Shown here: in pieces, positions 7,528-15,944 of the stretch | How the letters are laid out: each line of letters begins with the position of its first letter | Position numbering within the stretch: the first letter of the stretch is position 1 | DNA from: an uncultured Prevotellaceae bacterium | Lineage (GTDB): Bacteria; Bacteroidota; Bacteroidia; Bacteroidales; Bacteroidaceae | NCBI GenBank assembly: GCA_902803455.1 | Contig: CADCQC010000356.1 | Span: 1 to 16,326, forward strand | Reading direction: 5' to 3' | DNA length: 16,326 bases | Program-made: the position numbers and the translations under genes | The notes under the pieces: generated by a model | What the model was told of the DNA's origin: nothing | What the model saw: only the letters and a program-made list of their open reading frames with translations | Databases searched by the model: none

Positions 7528-7535
7528 CAAATATA
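7528..7535 (-). promoter_or_regulatory. Candidate -7 promoter element for the BaiN-family gene
   Basis: On the minus strand TATATTTG (7535-7528) is an exact match to the Bacteroidota -7 consensus TAnnTTTG, about 52 nt before the ATG. No TTTG is found 17-23 nt upstream; the nearest (7570-7567) is 31 nt away. It is therefore a half-supported promoter. Confidence 0.45.
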
Positions 7536-7617
7536 GCATTTTTTGACTGATTCTGCGTCATATCGGCAAAAAAAGACAGATTTCACGATTTTATTTCTCA
7601 AATTCATTTTTTTATAC

Positions 7618-7625
7618 TATCTTCG
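7618..7625 (+). promoter_or_regulatory. Weak candidate -7 element for the dehydrogenase-led unit
   Basis: TATCTTCG matches TAnnTTTG at all but one of its fixed positions, about 100 nt before the ATG at 7728, inside the 252-nt divergent intergenic region. No -33 TTTG was found at the right distance. Nothing else is recognised in 7626-7727 beyond an A/T-rich stretch just before the start codon. Confidence 0.25.
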
Positions 7626-7727
7626 CTACGTCAATATACAGGCAACCGATGAGGAGAACATTTTTGCCCATATTTGACATGCCACACTCAAGATATACCT
7701 AATATATAGAATATTATATACTATATT

Positions 7728-8489
7728 ATGGAGAAGAAAATTGTTTTGGTTACAGGAGCGACAAGCGGTATAGGCGAGGCTTGCGCCCGCAGATTTGCCC
7801 AAGGAGGGTATGATGTCATCATCACAGGACGCCAGCAGCAACGGCTACAGGAAGTGAAAGAAACCATTCAGCAGATGGGAGCCGAGGTTTGTGTGCTTCA
7901 ATATGACGTGCGCGACAGGAACGCCTGCCAGCAGGCCGTCGACTCACTGACAGGGAAATGGAGACAGGTGGATGTGCTCATCAACAACGCCGGACTGGCA
8001 TTGGGACAGGAGAAAGAATACATGGGTGACATGGACGAATGGGACACCATGATCGACACCAACATCAAGGGATTGCTCACCATGACACGGCTCATCGTCC
8101 CGATGATGGTGGAGCGCCAACAAGGTCATGTCATCAATATCGGCAGTGTGGCCGGTGATGCAGCCTATGCCGGCGGCAATGTCTATTGCGCCACAAAGGC
8201 GGCCGTGAAAGCCATCACCGACGGTTTGCGCATAGACGTGGCCCACACGCCCCTGCGTGTGACCAACATCAAGCCCGGACTGGTGGAGACCAATTTCAGC
8301 ATCACCCGTTTTCATGGCGACAAAGCACGAGCCGACAAGGTCTATCAGGGCGTCAAACCGCTCTGCGGCGACGACATCGCCGACGTGGCATTCTTCGCCG
8401 CATCCGCTCCCAGCCATGTGCAGATAGCCGAAGTCCTTGTCTTGGCCACTCATCAGGCCAGTCCGACCATCGTGCATCGTGAAAGCTGA
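7728..8489 (+). CDS. Short-chain dehydrogenase/reductase (classical SDR, YdfG-like)
   Basis: The 253-residue protein is the normal length for a classical SDR. It shows the cofactor motif TGATSGIG (9-16), the structural NNAG (86-89), the active-site Asn112 (DTNIKG), Ser140 (NIGS) and the YxxxK pair Tyr153/Lys157 (YCATK). Arg35 at the end of the second strand (ITGR) points to NADP(H) over NAD(H), by family rule. PGLVETNF after the active site is also typical. Overall it resembles the YdfG group, which oxidises serine/allo-threonine and 3-hydroxy acids; the real substrate cannot be read from sequence. The start places the first beta strand directly at the N-terminus, as expected. The patatin gene follows after 53 nt, so co-transcription is plausible. 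Confidence 0.92.
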   Translation: MEKKIVLVTGATSGIGEACARRFAQGGYDVIITGRQQQRLQEVKETIQQMGAEVCVLQYDVRDRNACQQAVDSLTGKWRQVDVLINNAGLALGQEKEYMGDMDEWDTMIDTNIKGLLTMTRLIVPMMVERQQGHVINIGSVAGDAAYAGGNVYCATKAAVKAITDGLRIDVAHTPLRVTNIKPGLVETNFSITRFHGDKARADKVYQGVKPLCGDDIADVAFFAASAPSHVQIAEVLVLATHQASPTIVHRES

Positions 8490-8542
8490 TTTTTGTGAAA
8501 ATGAATGTGGAAAAAAGTAAAGAATTGCAACCCTAAAATAGT

Positions 8543-10801
8543 ATGAAGAAAATCATCTGGATACTGGCTGCAGTGCTGATGTGTGGTGCAACGAGAGCAC
8601 AGACTGACAGTACGGCAGTCGGCAGGAAAAAGGTGGCCATCGTACTCAGTGGTGGCGGTGCAAAAGGTATGGCGCACATTGGTGTGCTGAAAGTGTTGGA
8701 AAAGGCGGGCATTCCCGTCGATATCGTTACCGGCACATCGATGGGCAGTATCATCGGCGGCCTTTACGCCATCGGCTACAACGCCAACTCCCTCGACTCG
8801 ATGGTGCGTGTGCAGGACTGGGGTTATGTCATCACCGACAAGGAAGACCTGCGTCGCCAGAGTCTCAGTGACCGACAGAAGCAGAACACCTACTTTTTCT
8901 CCACCGGATTGACCATCGGCAAGCGCGACATGAATGCCGGCGGCTTCATCAAAGGCAAGAATTTGGCAGAACTGTTTCAGCAGTTATGCACAGGCTACAC
9001 CGACTCACTCGACTTCACCCGTGACCTTCGCATCCCGTTTGCCTGTGTGGCGACGAACATCATCGACAACAGCGAGGTGGACTTCCACAGCGGACGACTG
9101 CCCCAGGCCATGCGCGCCTCAATGGCCATCCCCGCCGCCTTCTCGCCGGTGAGGATAGGCAGTAAGGTGCTGGTGGATGGTGGTCTGAAGAACAACTACC
9201 CGGCAGACATCGCCCGCGAGATGGGTGCCGACATCATTATCGGCGTCACCGTGCAGGGCGCCCCGAAAGTGGCAGAGGACATGGGTGGTACGATGAGCAT
9301 CCTCAGCCAGATCATCGATGTGAACTGTAAGAACAAGTATGACGAGAACCTCGCCATCACCGACCTCCACCTGCAAGTAGATACCAAAGGCTATGGTTCG
9401 GCCAGTTTCTCTCAGGCCGCCATCGACACGTTGATCCGTCGCGGCGAAGAGTTGGCCATGCGCCATTGGGACGACATCATTGCCCTGAAACAGCGCATCG
9501 GCATCGACGAATCGTTCCACCCCCACATCTTACAACCGCTACGCCCAAAGGTGATGACCGAGAAACAGCGCGTCTTGAGCTATACCTTTGAGAACATGAC
9601 ACCGCAGGCCGAGCGGTTTCTCCGCCAAAAATTCCACCTGAACAAGAAAGAAGGTCACGATAGTATTGACGCCAAACTGGAGCAAGCGCTCACCACGTCG
9701 ATGCGCGTCGATCTATTCTATCAGACAGCGGAATGCCAACTGGTGCCAGATGGCGATGCCGTGCACGTCATCCTCTCTGCAGGCAACCGCAAATCGGTAC
9801 AGTTACATGCCGGCATGAGATATGATAACGAGGAATATGCTGCCGTACAGTTGGGGCTCGACATCCCGTTCAAGACAGCCATCCCAGTGAATACTGATAT
9901 CACGTTGAGGTTGGGTAAGCGCCTGAAGACACGAGCCGAACTGACCATCCACCCGCGTAGCTTCACCCGCCCAACGCTCTCTTATGAGTTCAGTCGCAAC
10001 GACGTAGACATCTATATGAAAGGAGACTTGGCCTACACGATCCTTTACAATCAGTTTCAAGGAGAGTTTATCCCCATCAACTTCAATATGAAGAACTTTA
10101 ATCTCCAATTCGGGCTACGCTGGGATTTCATGCACTACCGCAACAAGCTCGGATCGGAAGATTCACCTCGGGTGACGCTCAAAAATGAGCACTTCATCAG
10201 TTACCGTGCCCGACTGAACTACAACAGCGAGGACAACTGGTACTTCCCCACCCGCGGTACGCGTTTCAATGCAGAGTATGCGTATGTGACCAACAACTTC
10301 GCCGAACTAAACGAGCGAGGAGCCGATGGAACCCTACTTGACAAGAGGACAGGTATGAGCGATGTGAGTGCCGACTGGCGCTTCTCCTTCACTTTCGGCG
10401 AACGTTTCACGCTTCAGCCCATGCTCTATGGCCGATTGCTTTTCGGTTCGTTCATCCCCCCTGTTTTCGGCAATACCGTGGGCAGTGAATGGTTCGGCCA
10501 CTATGTAGAGCAGCAGATGCCCTTCGCCGGCATCGGCAACATGGAGTATGTCGACCACCACATTGTGGCCGCCCAGTTGCAGGCACAACAGCGCATCAGC
10601 ACCAACAACTACATATTGCTCAGTGTGGCTGGCGCTCAGCAGGCCAACCAGGTCAAGGACCTTTTGGACAGCCGAACCATGATCGGTGTCCAAGCCGCCT
10701 ATTACTACAACACCATGTTCGGTCCTGTCGGTGCGGCCTTTGGCTACAGCAACCACACCAAGAAGGCATACTTCTTCCTGAATCTCGGATATGAGTTCTA
10801 A
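8543..10801 (+). CDS. Patatin-like phospholipase with C-terminal outer-membrane barrel (type Vd autotransporter-like)
   Basis: This 752-residue protein has a signal peptide cleaved probably after Ala19 (TRA^QTD). The patatin domain covers about 28-300: oxyanion-hole GGGAKG (37-42), nucleophile elbow GTSMG (Ser66) and the catalytic Asp212 in DGGLKNNYP, so the Ser-Asp dyad is intact. A POTRA-like segment lies at about 345-415 (YTFENMTPQAERFLRQKF, then a beta strand reading DAVHVILSAG). The rest, about 417-752, is rich in alternating beta strands and ends LNLGYEF with the terminal Phe used as a signal for BAM-mediated insertion; about 335 residues fits a 16-strand barrel. The order lipase-POTRA-barrel is that of Pseudomonas PlpD. 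It likely hydrolyses phospholipids or other acyl esters at the cell surface. Whether the lipase domain faces outward or the periplasm is not shown by sequence. Confidence 0.9.
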   Translation: MKKIIWILAAVLMCGATRAQTDSTAVGRKKVAIVLSGGGAKGMAHIGVLKVLEKAGIPVDIVTGTSMGSIIGGLYAIGYNANSLDSMVRVQDWGYVITDKEDLRRQSLSDRQKQNTYFFSTGLTIGKRDMNAGGFIKGKNLAELFQQLCTGYTDSLDFTRDLRIPFACVATNIIDNSEVDFHSGRLPQAMRASMAIPAAFSPVRIGSKVLVDGGLKNNYPADIAREMGADIIIGVTVQGAPKVAEDMGGTMSILSQIIDVNCKNKYDENLAITDLHLQVDTKGYGSASFSQAAIDTLIRRGEELAMRHWDDIIALKQRIGIDESFHPHILQPLRPKVMTEKQRVLSYTFENMTPQAERFLRQKFHLNKKEGHDSIDAKLEQALTTSMRVDLFYQTAECQLVPDGDAVHVILSAGNRKSVQLHAGMRYDNEEYAAVQLGLDIPFKTAIPVNTDITLRLGKRLKTRAELTIHPRSFTRPTLSYEFSRNDVDIYMKGDLAYTILYNQFQGEFIPINFNMKNFNLQFGLRWDFMHYRNKLGSEDSPRVTLKNEHFISYRARLNYNSEDNWYFPTRGTRFNAEYAYVTNNFAELNERGADGTLLDKRTGMSDVSADWRFSFTFGERFTLQPMLYGRLLFGSFIPPVFGNTVGSEWFGHYVEQQMPFAGIGNMEYVDHHIVAAQLQAQQRISTNNYILLSVAGAQQANQVKDLLDSRTMIGVQAAYYYNTMFGPVGAAFGYSNHTKKAYFFLNLGYEF

Positions 10802-10818
10802 TGTGAGCATAGTGTTAT

Positions 10819-10837
10819 CATCATGTGCATGATGTTT
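10819..10837 (+). terminator. Weak hairpin after the patatin gene
   Basis: CATCATG (10819-10825) and CATGATG (10828-10834) are inverted repeats and are followed by TTT, 18 nt after the stop. The stem is short, with at most 5 bp once a realistic loop is allowed, so it may only pause or partly end transcription before the TolC-family gene. Confidence 0.25.
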
Positions 10838-10885
10838 GGTGAAGAATACAAATAAAAATAATTAAATAGGTTTAATGTTTTAACA

Positions 10886-12376
10886 ATGAACAAGACAAGA
10901 AAGATAAGGACAACGATGGCACGCGCGATGTCGCTCGTGCTATTAGTGCTTTTGTCAATGAACAGCTATGCCCAAAGGGTGCTGACGCTCGACAGTTGCC
11001 GGTCGATGGCACTGAGGAACAATAAACAAATGAGCGTGGCAAAGGTGAAGCAAGAGGTGAATGCCGACCTTCAGAAGTCGGCCCGCACCAAGAATCTGCC
11101 ACGCGTCAACGCCTTGGGTGGATACATGTGGATGAGCAGGGAAATCTCGATACTCAATGACGACAAGAAAGACGCACTTAATAACCTTGGTACGAACACG
11201 GCATCGAGTCTGGCAAACACCTTTGGAACCCTCGCCTCACAGTTACCCACAGCAGCGCAGGCGAAAATAGCCCAGGATATGGCTCAGTTTGCAGGTGTTC
11301 TCGATCAAACGGGTCAAGGGCTGGTAAACGCCCTGCGGACAGACACACGCAACATGTTTGCCGGAGCAGTGATGGTGACACAACCAGTGTATATGGGTGG
11401 AGCCATCGAGGCAGGCAACAAGATCGCGGACATCAACGTGGAGATGGCAGCCAATTCGCTGGAAATGAATCGGCAGAACACATTATATAAAATAGACCAA
11501 GCCTACTGGCAGGTGGTGTCGCTACGGCATAAGCAGATGCTGGCCGAGAGTTTTGTGACATTGGTGCGCAAACTGAAAAGCGATGTGCAGAAGATGATTG
11601 ACCAGGGCGTAGCCACGAAAGGCGACGGTCTGAGCGTCAGCGTCAGGGTGAACGAAGCCGAGATGGCTCTGACACAGGTCTCTGACGGTCTGGAACTATC
11701 GAAGATGCTGCTGTGCCAGTTGTGCGGATTGCCAGAAGATGAGCAAATCAAGTTGGCAGACGAGGACGCCAAGTCCATCGAAGGTATAGGGATTGTGTCA
11801 GAAGCAGAGAATGCCCAGGTGGCGATGGCCAACCGTCCTGAACTGAAGGTGCTGCAAAATACCGTCGACCTCAGCATGCAGACTACCAATTTACTGAAGG
11901 CAGGGAATCGGCCGCAAGTGCTGGTGACGGGTGGATATGTCTTCAGCAATCCGAATACCTTCAATGGGTTTGAAAAGAAGTTTGGCGGATTCTTCAACTT
12001 AGGCGTCATGTTTCGTGTACCCATCTGGAACTGGGGCGACGTCAAATACAAGGTGAACGCCTCGAAGGGTGCCACTGTGATCGCCAATTTGGAGTTGGAT
12101 GACGCCCGTGAACTGATCAACCTGCAAGTGAGACAGAGCAACTTCAAGGTGAAGGAAGCCCAGAAGAAGCTCACGATGGCACTGTCCAACGTAGCCAATG
12201 CCGATGAGAACCTGCGTATGGCGAATCTCGCCTTCAAGGAGGGAACCGCCTCTTACACCACCGTCATGGAAGCCCAGACGGCATGGAACCAAGCACAGAC
12301 CCAGAAAATCGATGCTGAAATCGGTGTGAAACTCTCGCAGGTGGAATTGCAAAAAGCCCTCGGTACCCTCCATTAA
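10886..12376 (+). CDS. TolC-family outer-membrane efflux protein
   Basis: The 496-residue protein has a signal peptide with a basic N-region (MNKTRKIRTTMARAM) and probable cleavage after Ala29 (SYA^QRV). No lipobox cysteine is present. The mature start LTLDSCRSMALRNNKQM is the standard opening of TolC-family proteins, and the second half repeats the pattern with long amphipathic helices (KVKEAQKKLTMALSNVANADENLRMANLAFKEGTASYTTVMEAQ in sense, about 425-470). VTQPVYMGGAIEAG marks the strands entering the first outer-membrane segment. Family members form trimeric outer-membrane ducts. About 60 residues at roughly 75-140 are rich in Ala, Gln and Thr and may be a periplasmic extension. It precedes the HlyD-type adaptor by 95 nt, so it should be the exit duct of that system. 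Met11 is a possible alternative start. Confidence 0.92.
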   Translation: MNKTRKIRTTMARAMSLVLLVLLSMNSYAQRVLTLDSCRSMALRNNKQMSVAKVKQEVNADLQKSARTKNLPRVNALGGYMWMSREISILNDDKKDALNNLGTNTASSLANTFGTLASQLPTAAQAKIAQDMAQFAGVLDQTGQGLVNALRTDTRNMFAGAVMVTQPVYMGGAIEAGNKIADINVEMAANSLEMNRQNTLYKIDQAYWQVVSLRHKQMLAESFVTLVRKLKSDVQKMIDQGVATKGDGLSVSVRVNEAEMALTQVSDGLELSKMLLCQLCGLPEDEQIKLADEDAKSIEGIGIVSEAENAQVAMANRPELKVLQNTVDLSMQTTNLLKAGNRPQVLVTGGYVFSNPNTFNGFEKKFGGFFNLGVMFRVPIWNWGDVKYKVNASKGATVIANLELDDARELINLQVRQSNFKVKEAQKKLTMALSNVANADENLRMANLAFKEGTASYTTVMEAQTAWNQAQTQKIDAEIGVKLSQVELQKALGTLH

Positions 12377-12386
12377 AACTTCATAT

Positions 12387-12427
12387 CGAGATATCATATA
12401 TCGTTTGATCGAAATATCAACATCTCG
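12387..12427 (+). other. A/T-rich region with inverted repeats between the TolC and HlyD genes
   Basis: CGAGAT (12387-12392) is repeated inverted as ATCTCG (12422-12427), and the space between holds several ATATC/GATAT words, including GATAT-CAT-ATATC. It could fold into a weak structure or bind a regulator. No promoter consensus was found in the 95-nt gap. Confidence 0.25.
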
Positions 12428-12471
12428 GCACATCAAAAAAAGAAAACAACAACGAAATAACGGATACTATT

Positions 12472-13464
12472 ATGTCAGACAAAGCAAAAAAACAGCACAC
12501 CAATATCCTGCTGGCCATCCTCGGTTTCTCAGCAGTAGTGTTAATCGTGGCACTCATCGGTTTCCTGACTTTGGGCCGTGACCCTGAAATCATCCAAGGA
12601 GAAATGGAAGTAGAGGAATACCGCGTGTCGGGCAAGGTGCCCGGACGTATTCTCCAACTTCGGGCAAAGGAAGGCGATATGGTGAGAGCCGGCGACACGC
12701 TGGCCATCATCGAGGCCCCGGAGGTGGAGGCCAAGATGGCGCAGGCACGGAGTGCAGTCGATGCCGCCTCAGCCCTGGAGCAGATGGCACAAAACGGAGC
12801 CCGCAAGGAGCAGGTGCAAGCCGCTTTCCAACTGCTGCAACAAGCCAAGGCCGGACTGGAGATCGCCGAAAAGTCATACAACCGCATGAAGGTGCTCTTC
12901 GAAGAAGAAGTGATCAGCGCTCAAAAATTCGATGAGGCCGAGGCGTTGTACAAGTCATCCCAAGCTCAGGTGAAGGCCGCACAGAGCCAGTATGACATGG
13001 CCCTGAACGGAGTCCGCGCCGAGGAGCGCCGTGCCGCATCAGCCACCGTCGGCCAGGCCCGTGGCGCCGTGCAGGAAGTGAGGAGCTATATGCGTGAGAC
13101 CGTCCAAGTGGCTCAGATGGCAGGCGAGGTGACCGATGTCTATCCGAAAGTGGGTGAACTTGTCGGTACCGGCACCCCCATCATGTCCATCGCCATGATG
13201 GACGATATGTGGGCCACTTTCAACATCCGCGAGGACCAGTTGAAGGGAGTGCAGGTAGACACCGAAATCACGGTAGAGATCCCCGCACTTGAGAAAGAGA
13301 CGAAAATGAAAGTCTACCACATGAAAGACAAGGGTTCGTTTGCTGTATGGAAAGCCACGAAGGCCAGCGGGCAATACGACCAAAAGACGTTTGAGGTGAA
13401 GGCACGCCCCACGGAGAAGATAGAGGGCGTCCGTCCTGGCATGTCGGTCATCTTGAAGAAGTGA
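12472..13464 (+). CDS. HlyD/EmrA-type periplasmic adaptor (membrane fusion protein)
   Basis: The 330-residue protein has one N-terminal membrane anchor (about 12-34). The two halves of the lipoyl domain lie at about 50-85 (SGKVPGRILQLRAKEGDMV) and 212-243 (GEVTDVYPKVGELVGTGTPI). Between them a long, Ala- and Gln-rich coiled-coil hairpin (about 86-205) would dock to a TolC-type duct. A beta-barrel domain follows and the protein ends with the common RPGMSVILKK. This matches adaptors of the YbhG/YhiI kind, which work with ABC-2 permeases. It starts 95 nt after the TolC-family gene and its stop is 7 nt before the first permease start, so it is clearly in an operon with them. Cargo is unknown: small hydrophobic drugs, dyes or lipid-like molecules are typical of relatives. 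Confidence 0.92.
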   Translation: MSDKAKKQHTNILLAILGFSAVVLIVALIGFLTLGRDPEIIQGEMEVEEYRVSGKVPGRILQLRAKEGDMVRAGDTLAIIEAPEVEAKMAQARSAVDAASALEQMAQNGARKEQVQAAFQLLQQAKAGLEIAEKSYNRMKVLFEEEVISAQKFDEAEALYKSSQAQVKAAQSQYDMALNGVRAEERRAASATVGQARGAVQEVRSYMRETVQVAQMAGEVTDVYPKVGELVGTGTPIMSIAMMDDMWATFNIREDQLKGVQVDTEITVEIPALEKETKMKVYHMKDKGSFAVWKATKASGQYDQKTFEVKARPTEKIEGVRPGMSVILKK

Positions 13465-13471
13465 TTTGCCA

Positions 13472-14644
13472 ATGAAATATCTTTCTCAAATCGGATGCAT
13501 CATGCTGCGCGAGATCAACATCATCGTGCGGAAGAACCATATTTATGGCTTCTGCATGTTTGTGTTTCCGCTGTTGGTTGTGCTGTTCTTCACCACGATG
13601 CTCGACGAGGGATTGCCACAGGACCTGCCGATCGGGGTAGTGGACCACGACAACAGTGCCACGTCGCGCGGCCTCATCCGCAATCTCGATGCCATGCAGA
13701 ATTCCCGCGTGGTGTATCATTTCGCGTCGCCTACCGAAGCCCGCAATGCCATGCAGGAAGGCAAAGTGTTCGCCTACCTCTACATCCCGAAGGGCACAGC
13801 ATCGAAACTCTTGGCAGGTAGACAGCCAAAAATATCGTACTACTACACGATGACGTGTATGACTGCCGGTTCGATGGTATCGAAGGATTTGAAGACCATC
13901 GGTATGCTTGGCTCAGCGGCAGTAGGGCAAGCTATGCTCAGTGCGAAGGGAGCCACGCCAGGACAAATCAAGGCTGCGCTTCAGCCCGTGACCATTGACG
14001 CCCACATGATAGCCAACCCCGAAGGCAGCTATAATTATACGTTGACCACCGTCTTTGTACCCGGCATCCTCATGCTGTTTATGGCACTGCTATCGGCCTA
14101 TGCCCTCGGCATGGAACTGAAGTTCGACACGGGCAAGGAATGGCTTTCGCTTGCCGGCGGCAACATCTTTGTGGCCATCCTCGGCAAATACCTTATTCAC
14201 GCGCTGGCTTTCCTCCTTGTGATAACCATCTACCAATATTATGTCTTCGACGTGCTTCATTTCCCACAGCTCGGTGGTGTATGGAGTCTGGTGCGGCTTA
14301 GTCTATTGCAGGTAGCCTCCTCTCTTGGCTTCGGCATTTTTGCCTTCGGCCTGATGCCTTCATTACGTATGTCGATGAGTATCAGTTCTTTGTGGTTTGT
14401 GCTCAGTATCTCGATGTGCGGTTCTGCATTCCCTGTCGCAGGCATGGACCCGCCCCTGCAGGCCATGTCGTGGCTGTTCCCCCTGCGCCACTACTGGATG
14501 ATCTACCAGGCGACGGTACTTAATGGTTTCCCCGTCATAGATGTATGGTTCAATCTTGTGGCACTCGTGGCCTTCACGCTGCTGCCTTGGTTTGTACTTA
14601 GTAAAGTAAAAAACGCACTGCTCAACTATGTCTATATTCCGTAA
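13472..14644 (+). CDS. ABC-2 type transporter permease, first subunit
   Basis: The ATG at 13472 gives 390 residues (MKYLSQIGCI). An in-frame TTG two codons earlier (13466) is less likely. The layout is that of long ABC-2 permeases: an amphipathic N-terminal helix, a first membrane segment (about 24-43), a periplasmic domain of about 145 residues (opening LPIGVVDHDNSATSRGLIR, typical of this group) and five further segments near 191-213, 229-252, 273-296, 301-324 and 358-377. SWLFPLRHYW at 333-342 is the conserved patch before the last helix. It is related to YbhS/YbhR. The gene lies 7 nt after the adaptor and overlaps the next permease by 17 nt, so the two are translationally coupled and probably form a heterodimer. 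It contains no ATP-binding domain. Confidence 0.9.
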   Translation: MKYLSQIGCIMLREINIIVRKNHIYGFCMFVFPLLVVLFFTTMLDEGLPQDLPIGVVDHDNSATSRGLIRNLDAMQNSRVVYHFASPTEARNAMQEGKVFAYLYIPKGTASKLLAGRQPKISYYYTMTCMTAGSMVSKDLKTIGMLGSAAVGQAMLSAKGATPGQIKAALQPVTIDAHMIANPEGSYNYTLTTVFVPGILMLFMALLSAYALGMELKFDTGKEWLSLAGGNIFVAILGKYLIHALAFLLVITIYQYYVFDVLHFPQLGGVWSLVRLSLLQVASSLGFGIFAFGLMPSLRMSMSISSLWFVLSISMCGSAFPVAGMDPPLQAMSWLFPLRHYWMIYQATVLNGFPVIDVWFNLVALVAFTLLPWFVLSKVKNALLNYVYIP

Positions 14645-15830
14645 ATACAAGGAGCACCTGAGCGACGTGCTCTATATCTGGCGTCAGGAGATACTGCAAG
14701 TCTTCAAGGATGAAGGCGTGCTGATGTTCTTGGTCATCGTGCCGCTGGGTTATCCGCTGCTCTACTCGTGGATTTACAACAACGAGGCACTGCACGAGAC
14801 CCCTGTGGCCGTCGTCAATCAGTCACATTCCGTGCTTTCTCGCCAATTTATCAACGACTGCGACGCTACGCCCGACGTACAAGTGAAATACTACGCCCAA
14901 GACCTCGACGAGGCCCGCTCGCTCATCAGCCGTCAACTCGTCAGGGGCATCTATCTCATCCCGTCGGATTTCGCCACCCGTATCAGTCGTGGAGAACAAG
15001 GTGTCATCAGTGTCTATTGCGACATGTCGCTCATGCTTGCCTACAAGGCCGTCTATCAGACTGCCATGGTGGAGGCAGCTCGTCTTGGTGCTGGCATAAA
15101 AATCAAAAAAGCCGGCAACTTCATCAAGCGAGAGGACGCCATCACCGCCCAGCCACTCGCCGTCAGTGATGTGGCGATGTTTAACCCTTCAGGCGGTTAT
15201 GGCTCCTGTGTCTTGCCGGCCGTGCTCATGCTTCTCCTACAGCAGGCCATGGCCCTCGGTATCGGCATGGCAGCCGGTACTGCCCGCGAGCGTCATCGCA
15301 ACGGTCAGCTCATCCCCGATGACGACCCTCACTTCCGAGGAGCCTATACCATCGTCATGGGCAAGGCCATGTGCTACGCCATGACAGGTACGGTGGCAGC
15401 TGCCTACCTCTCGATGGCAGTTCCAGCGATGTTCTCTTTCCCGCAGTTGGCCAGTGGCAAGACCCTTTTTCTGATGCTGCTGCCCTACACCATCGCCTGC
15501 ATTTTCTTCGGCATGACCGTATCCTGCCTCGTGCGCTACCGTGAGAACGTGATGCTCTTGATGGTCTTCGTCTCCGTGCCGCTGCTCTTCCTGACGGGCG
15601 TGTCATGGCCGCAGTCCAACATCCCCAGCTATTGGCAGGGCGTGTCGTGGCTCTTCCCCAGCACCTTCGGTGTCCGCGCTTTTATCCGTGTCAACTCCAT
15701 GGGAGCCTCCATCAACCAGATTCTCCCTGAGATACGCATCTTATGGATTCAGGCAGCCGCCTATCTCGGGATGGTCTGCATCGTCTACCGGTATCAGTTC
15801 TATCTGGCGAGGAAACATGAAAACGATTAG
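14628..15830 (+). CDS. ABC-2 type transporter permease, second subunit
   Basis: The 400-residue protein has the same plan as the gene before it: an N-terminal helix with RQEILQVFKDEG, a first membrane segment (about 31-50), a large periplasmic domain (about 51-188, opening TPVAVVNQSHSVLSRQFI) and five segments near 191-215, 243-268, 278-302, 307-326 and 371-388. SWLFPSTFGVRAF (340-352) is the counterpart of SWLFPLRHYW in its partner. The ATG lies 17 nt inside the end of the first permease gene. The two proteins are distant paralogs. No Walker A, Walker B or LSGGQ motif occurs here or elsewhere in the window, so the ATPase must be encoded elsewhere or be absent. A strong terminator follows 30 nt after the stop. 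Confidence 0.9.
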   Translation: MSIFRKYKEHLSDVLYIWRQEILQVFKDEGVLMFLVIVPLGYPLLYSWIYNNEALHETPVAVVNQSHSVLSRQFINDCDATPDVQVKYYAQDLDEARSLISRQLVRGIYLIPSDFATRISRGEQGVISVYCDMSLMLAYKAVYQTAMVEAARLGAGIKIKKAGNFIKREDAITAQPLAVSDVAMFNPSGGYGSCVLPAVLMLLLQQAMALGIGMAAGTARERHRNGQLIPDDDPHFRGAYTIVMGKAMCYAMTGTVAAAYLSMAVPAMFSFPQLASGKTLFLMLLPYTIACIFFGMTVSCLVRYRENVMLLMVFVSVPLLFLTGVSWPQSNIPSYWQGVSWLFPSTFGVRAFIRVNSMGASINQILPEIRILWIQAAAYLGMVCIVYRYQFYLARKHEND

Positions 15831-15859
15831 GTCTGGAGTGAAGCCAAGATAATCACCCA

Positions 15860-15899
15860 ATCGCCCTCTCACGCTTAATGTTTTGCGTAAGAGGGCGAT
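15860..15899. terminator. Strong bidirectional terminator between convergent genes
   Basis: ATCGCCCTCT (15860-15869) pairs with AGAGGGCGAT (15890-15899). After one C-A mismatch the stem continues with ACGC/GCGT (15871-15874 and 15885-15888) around a 10-nt loop. It lies 30 nt after the second permease stop and 45 nt beyond the stop of the convergent HIT gene. A loose T-rich stretch follows on the plus strand. Confidence 0.8.
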
Positions 15900-15944
15900 A
15901 GCTTGTTCCTTTTAGGGAATTTGTCCTGCAAAAACTGCTTTGGA

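Noticed and set aside
7626..7841. Minus-strand 71-codon frame across the divergent intergenic region
   Set aside because: It overlaps the start of the dehydrogenase gene, has low-complexity A/T-driven composition and no homology that I recognise.
10835..10874. Possible promoter (TTTG, then TAGGTTTA) before the TolC-family gene
   Set aside because: The spacing is 28 nt, well outside the 17-23 nt usual for the Bacteroidota consensus.
11503..12237. 244-codon minus-strand open frame
   Set aside because: It is antisense to the TolC-family gene, which is well supported by family motifs; the Ser/Leu-rich translation is typical of a shadow frame.
12417..12887. Minus-strand open frame with hydrophobic, Cys/Ser-rich translation
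   Set aside because: It is antisense to the adaptor gene; its apparent membrane character comes from reading the coiled-coil codons backwards.
13466..13468. TTG as the start of the first permease
   Set aside because: An ATG six nucleotides later (13472) gives a normal N-terminus; a TTG start is not needed.
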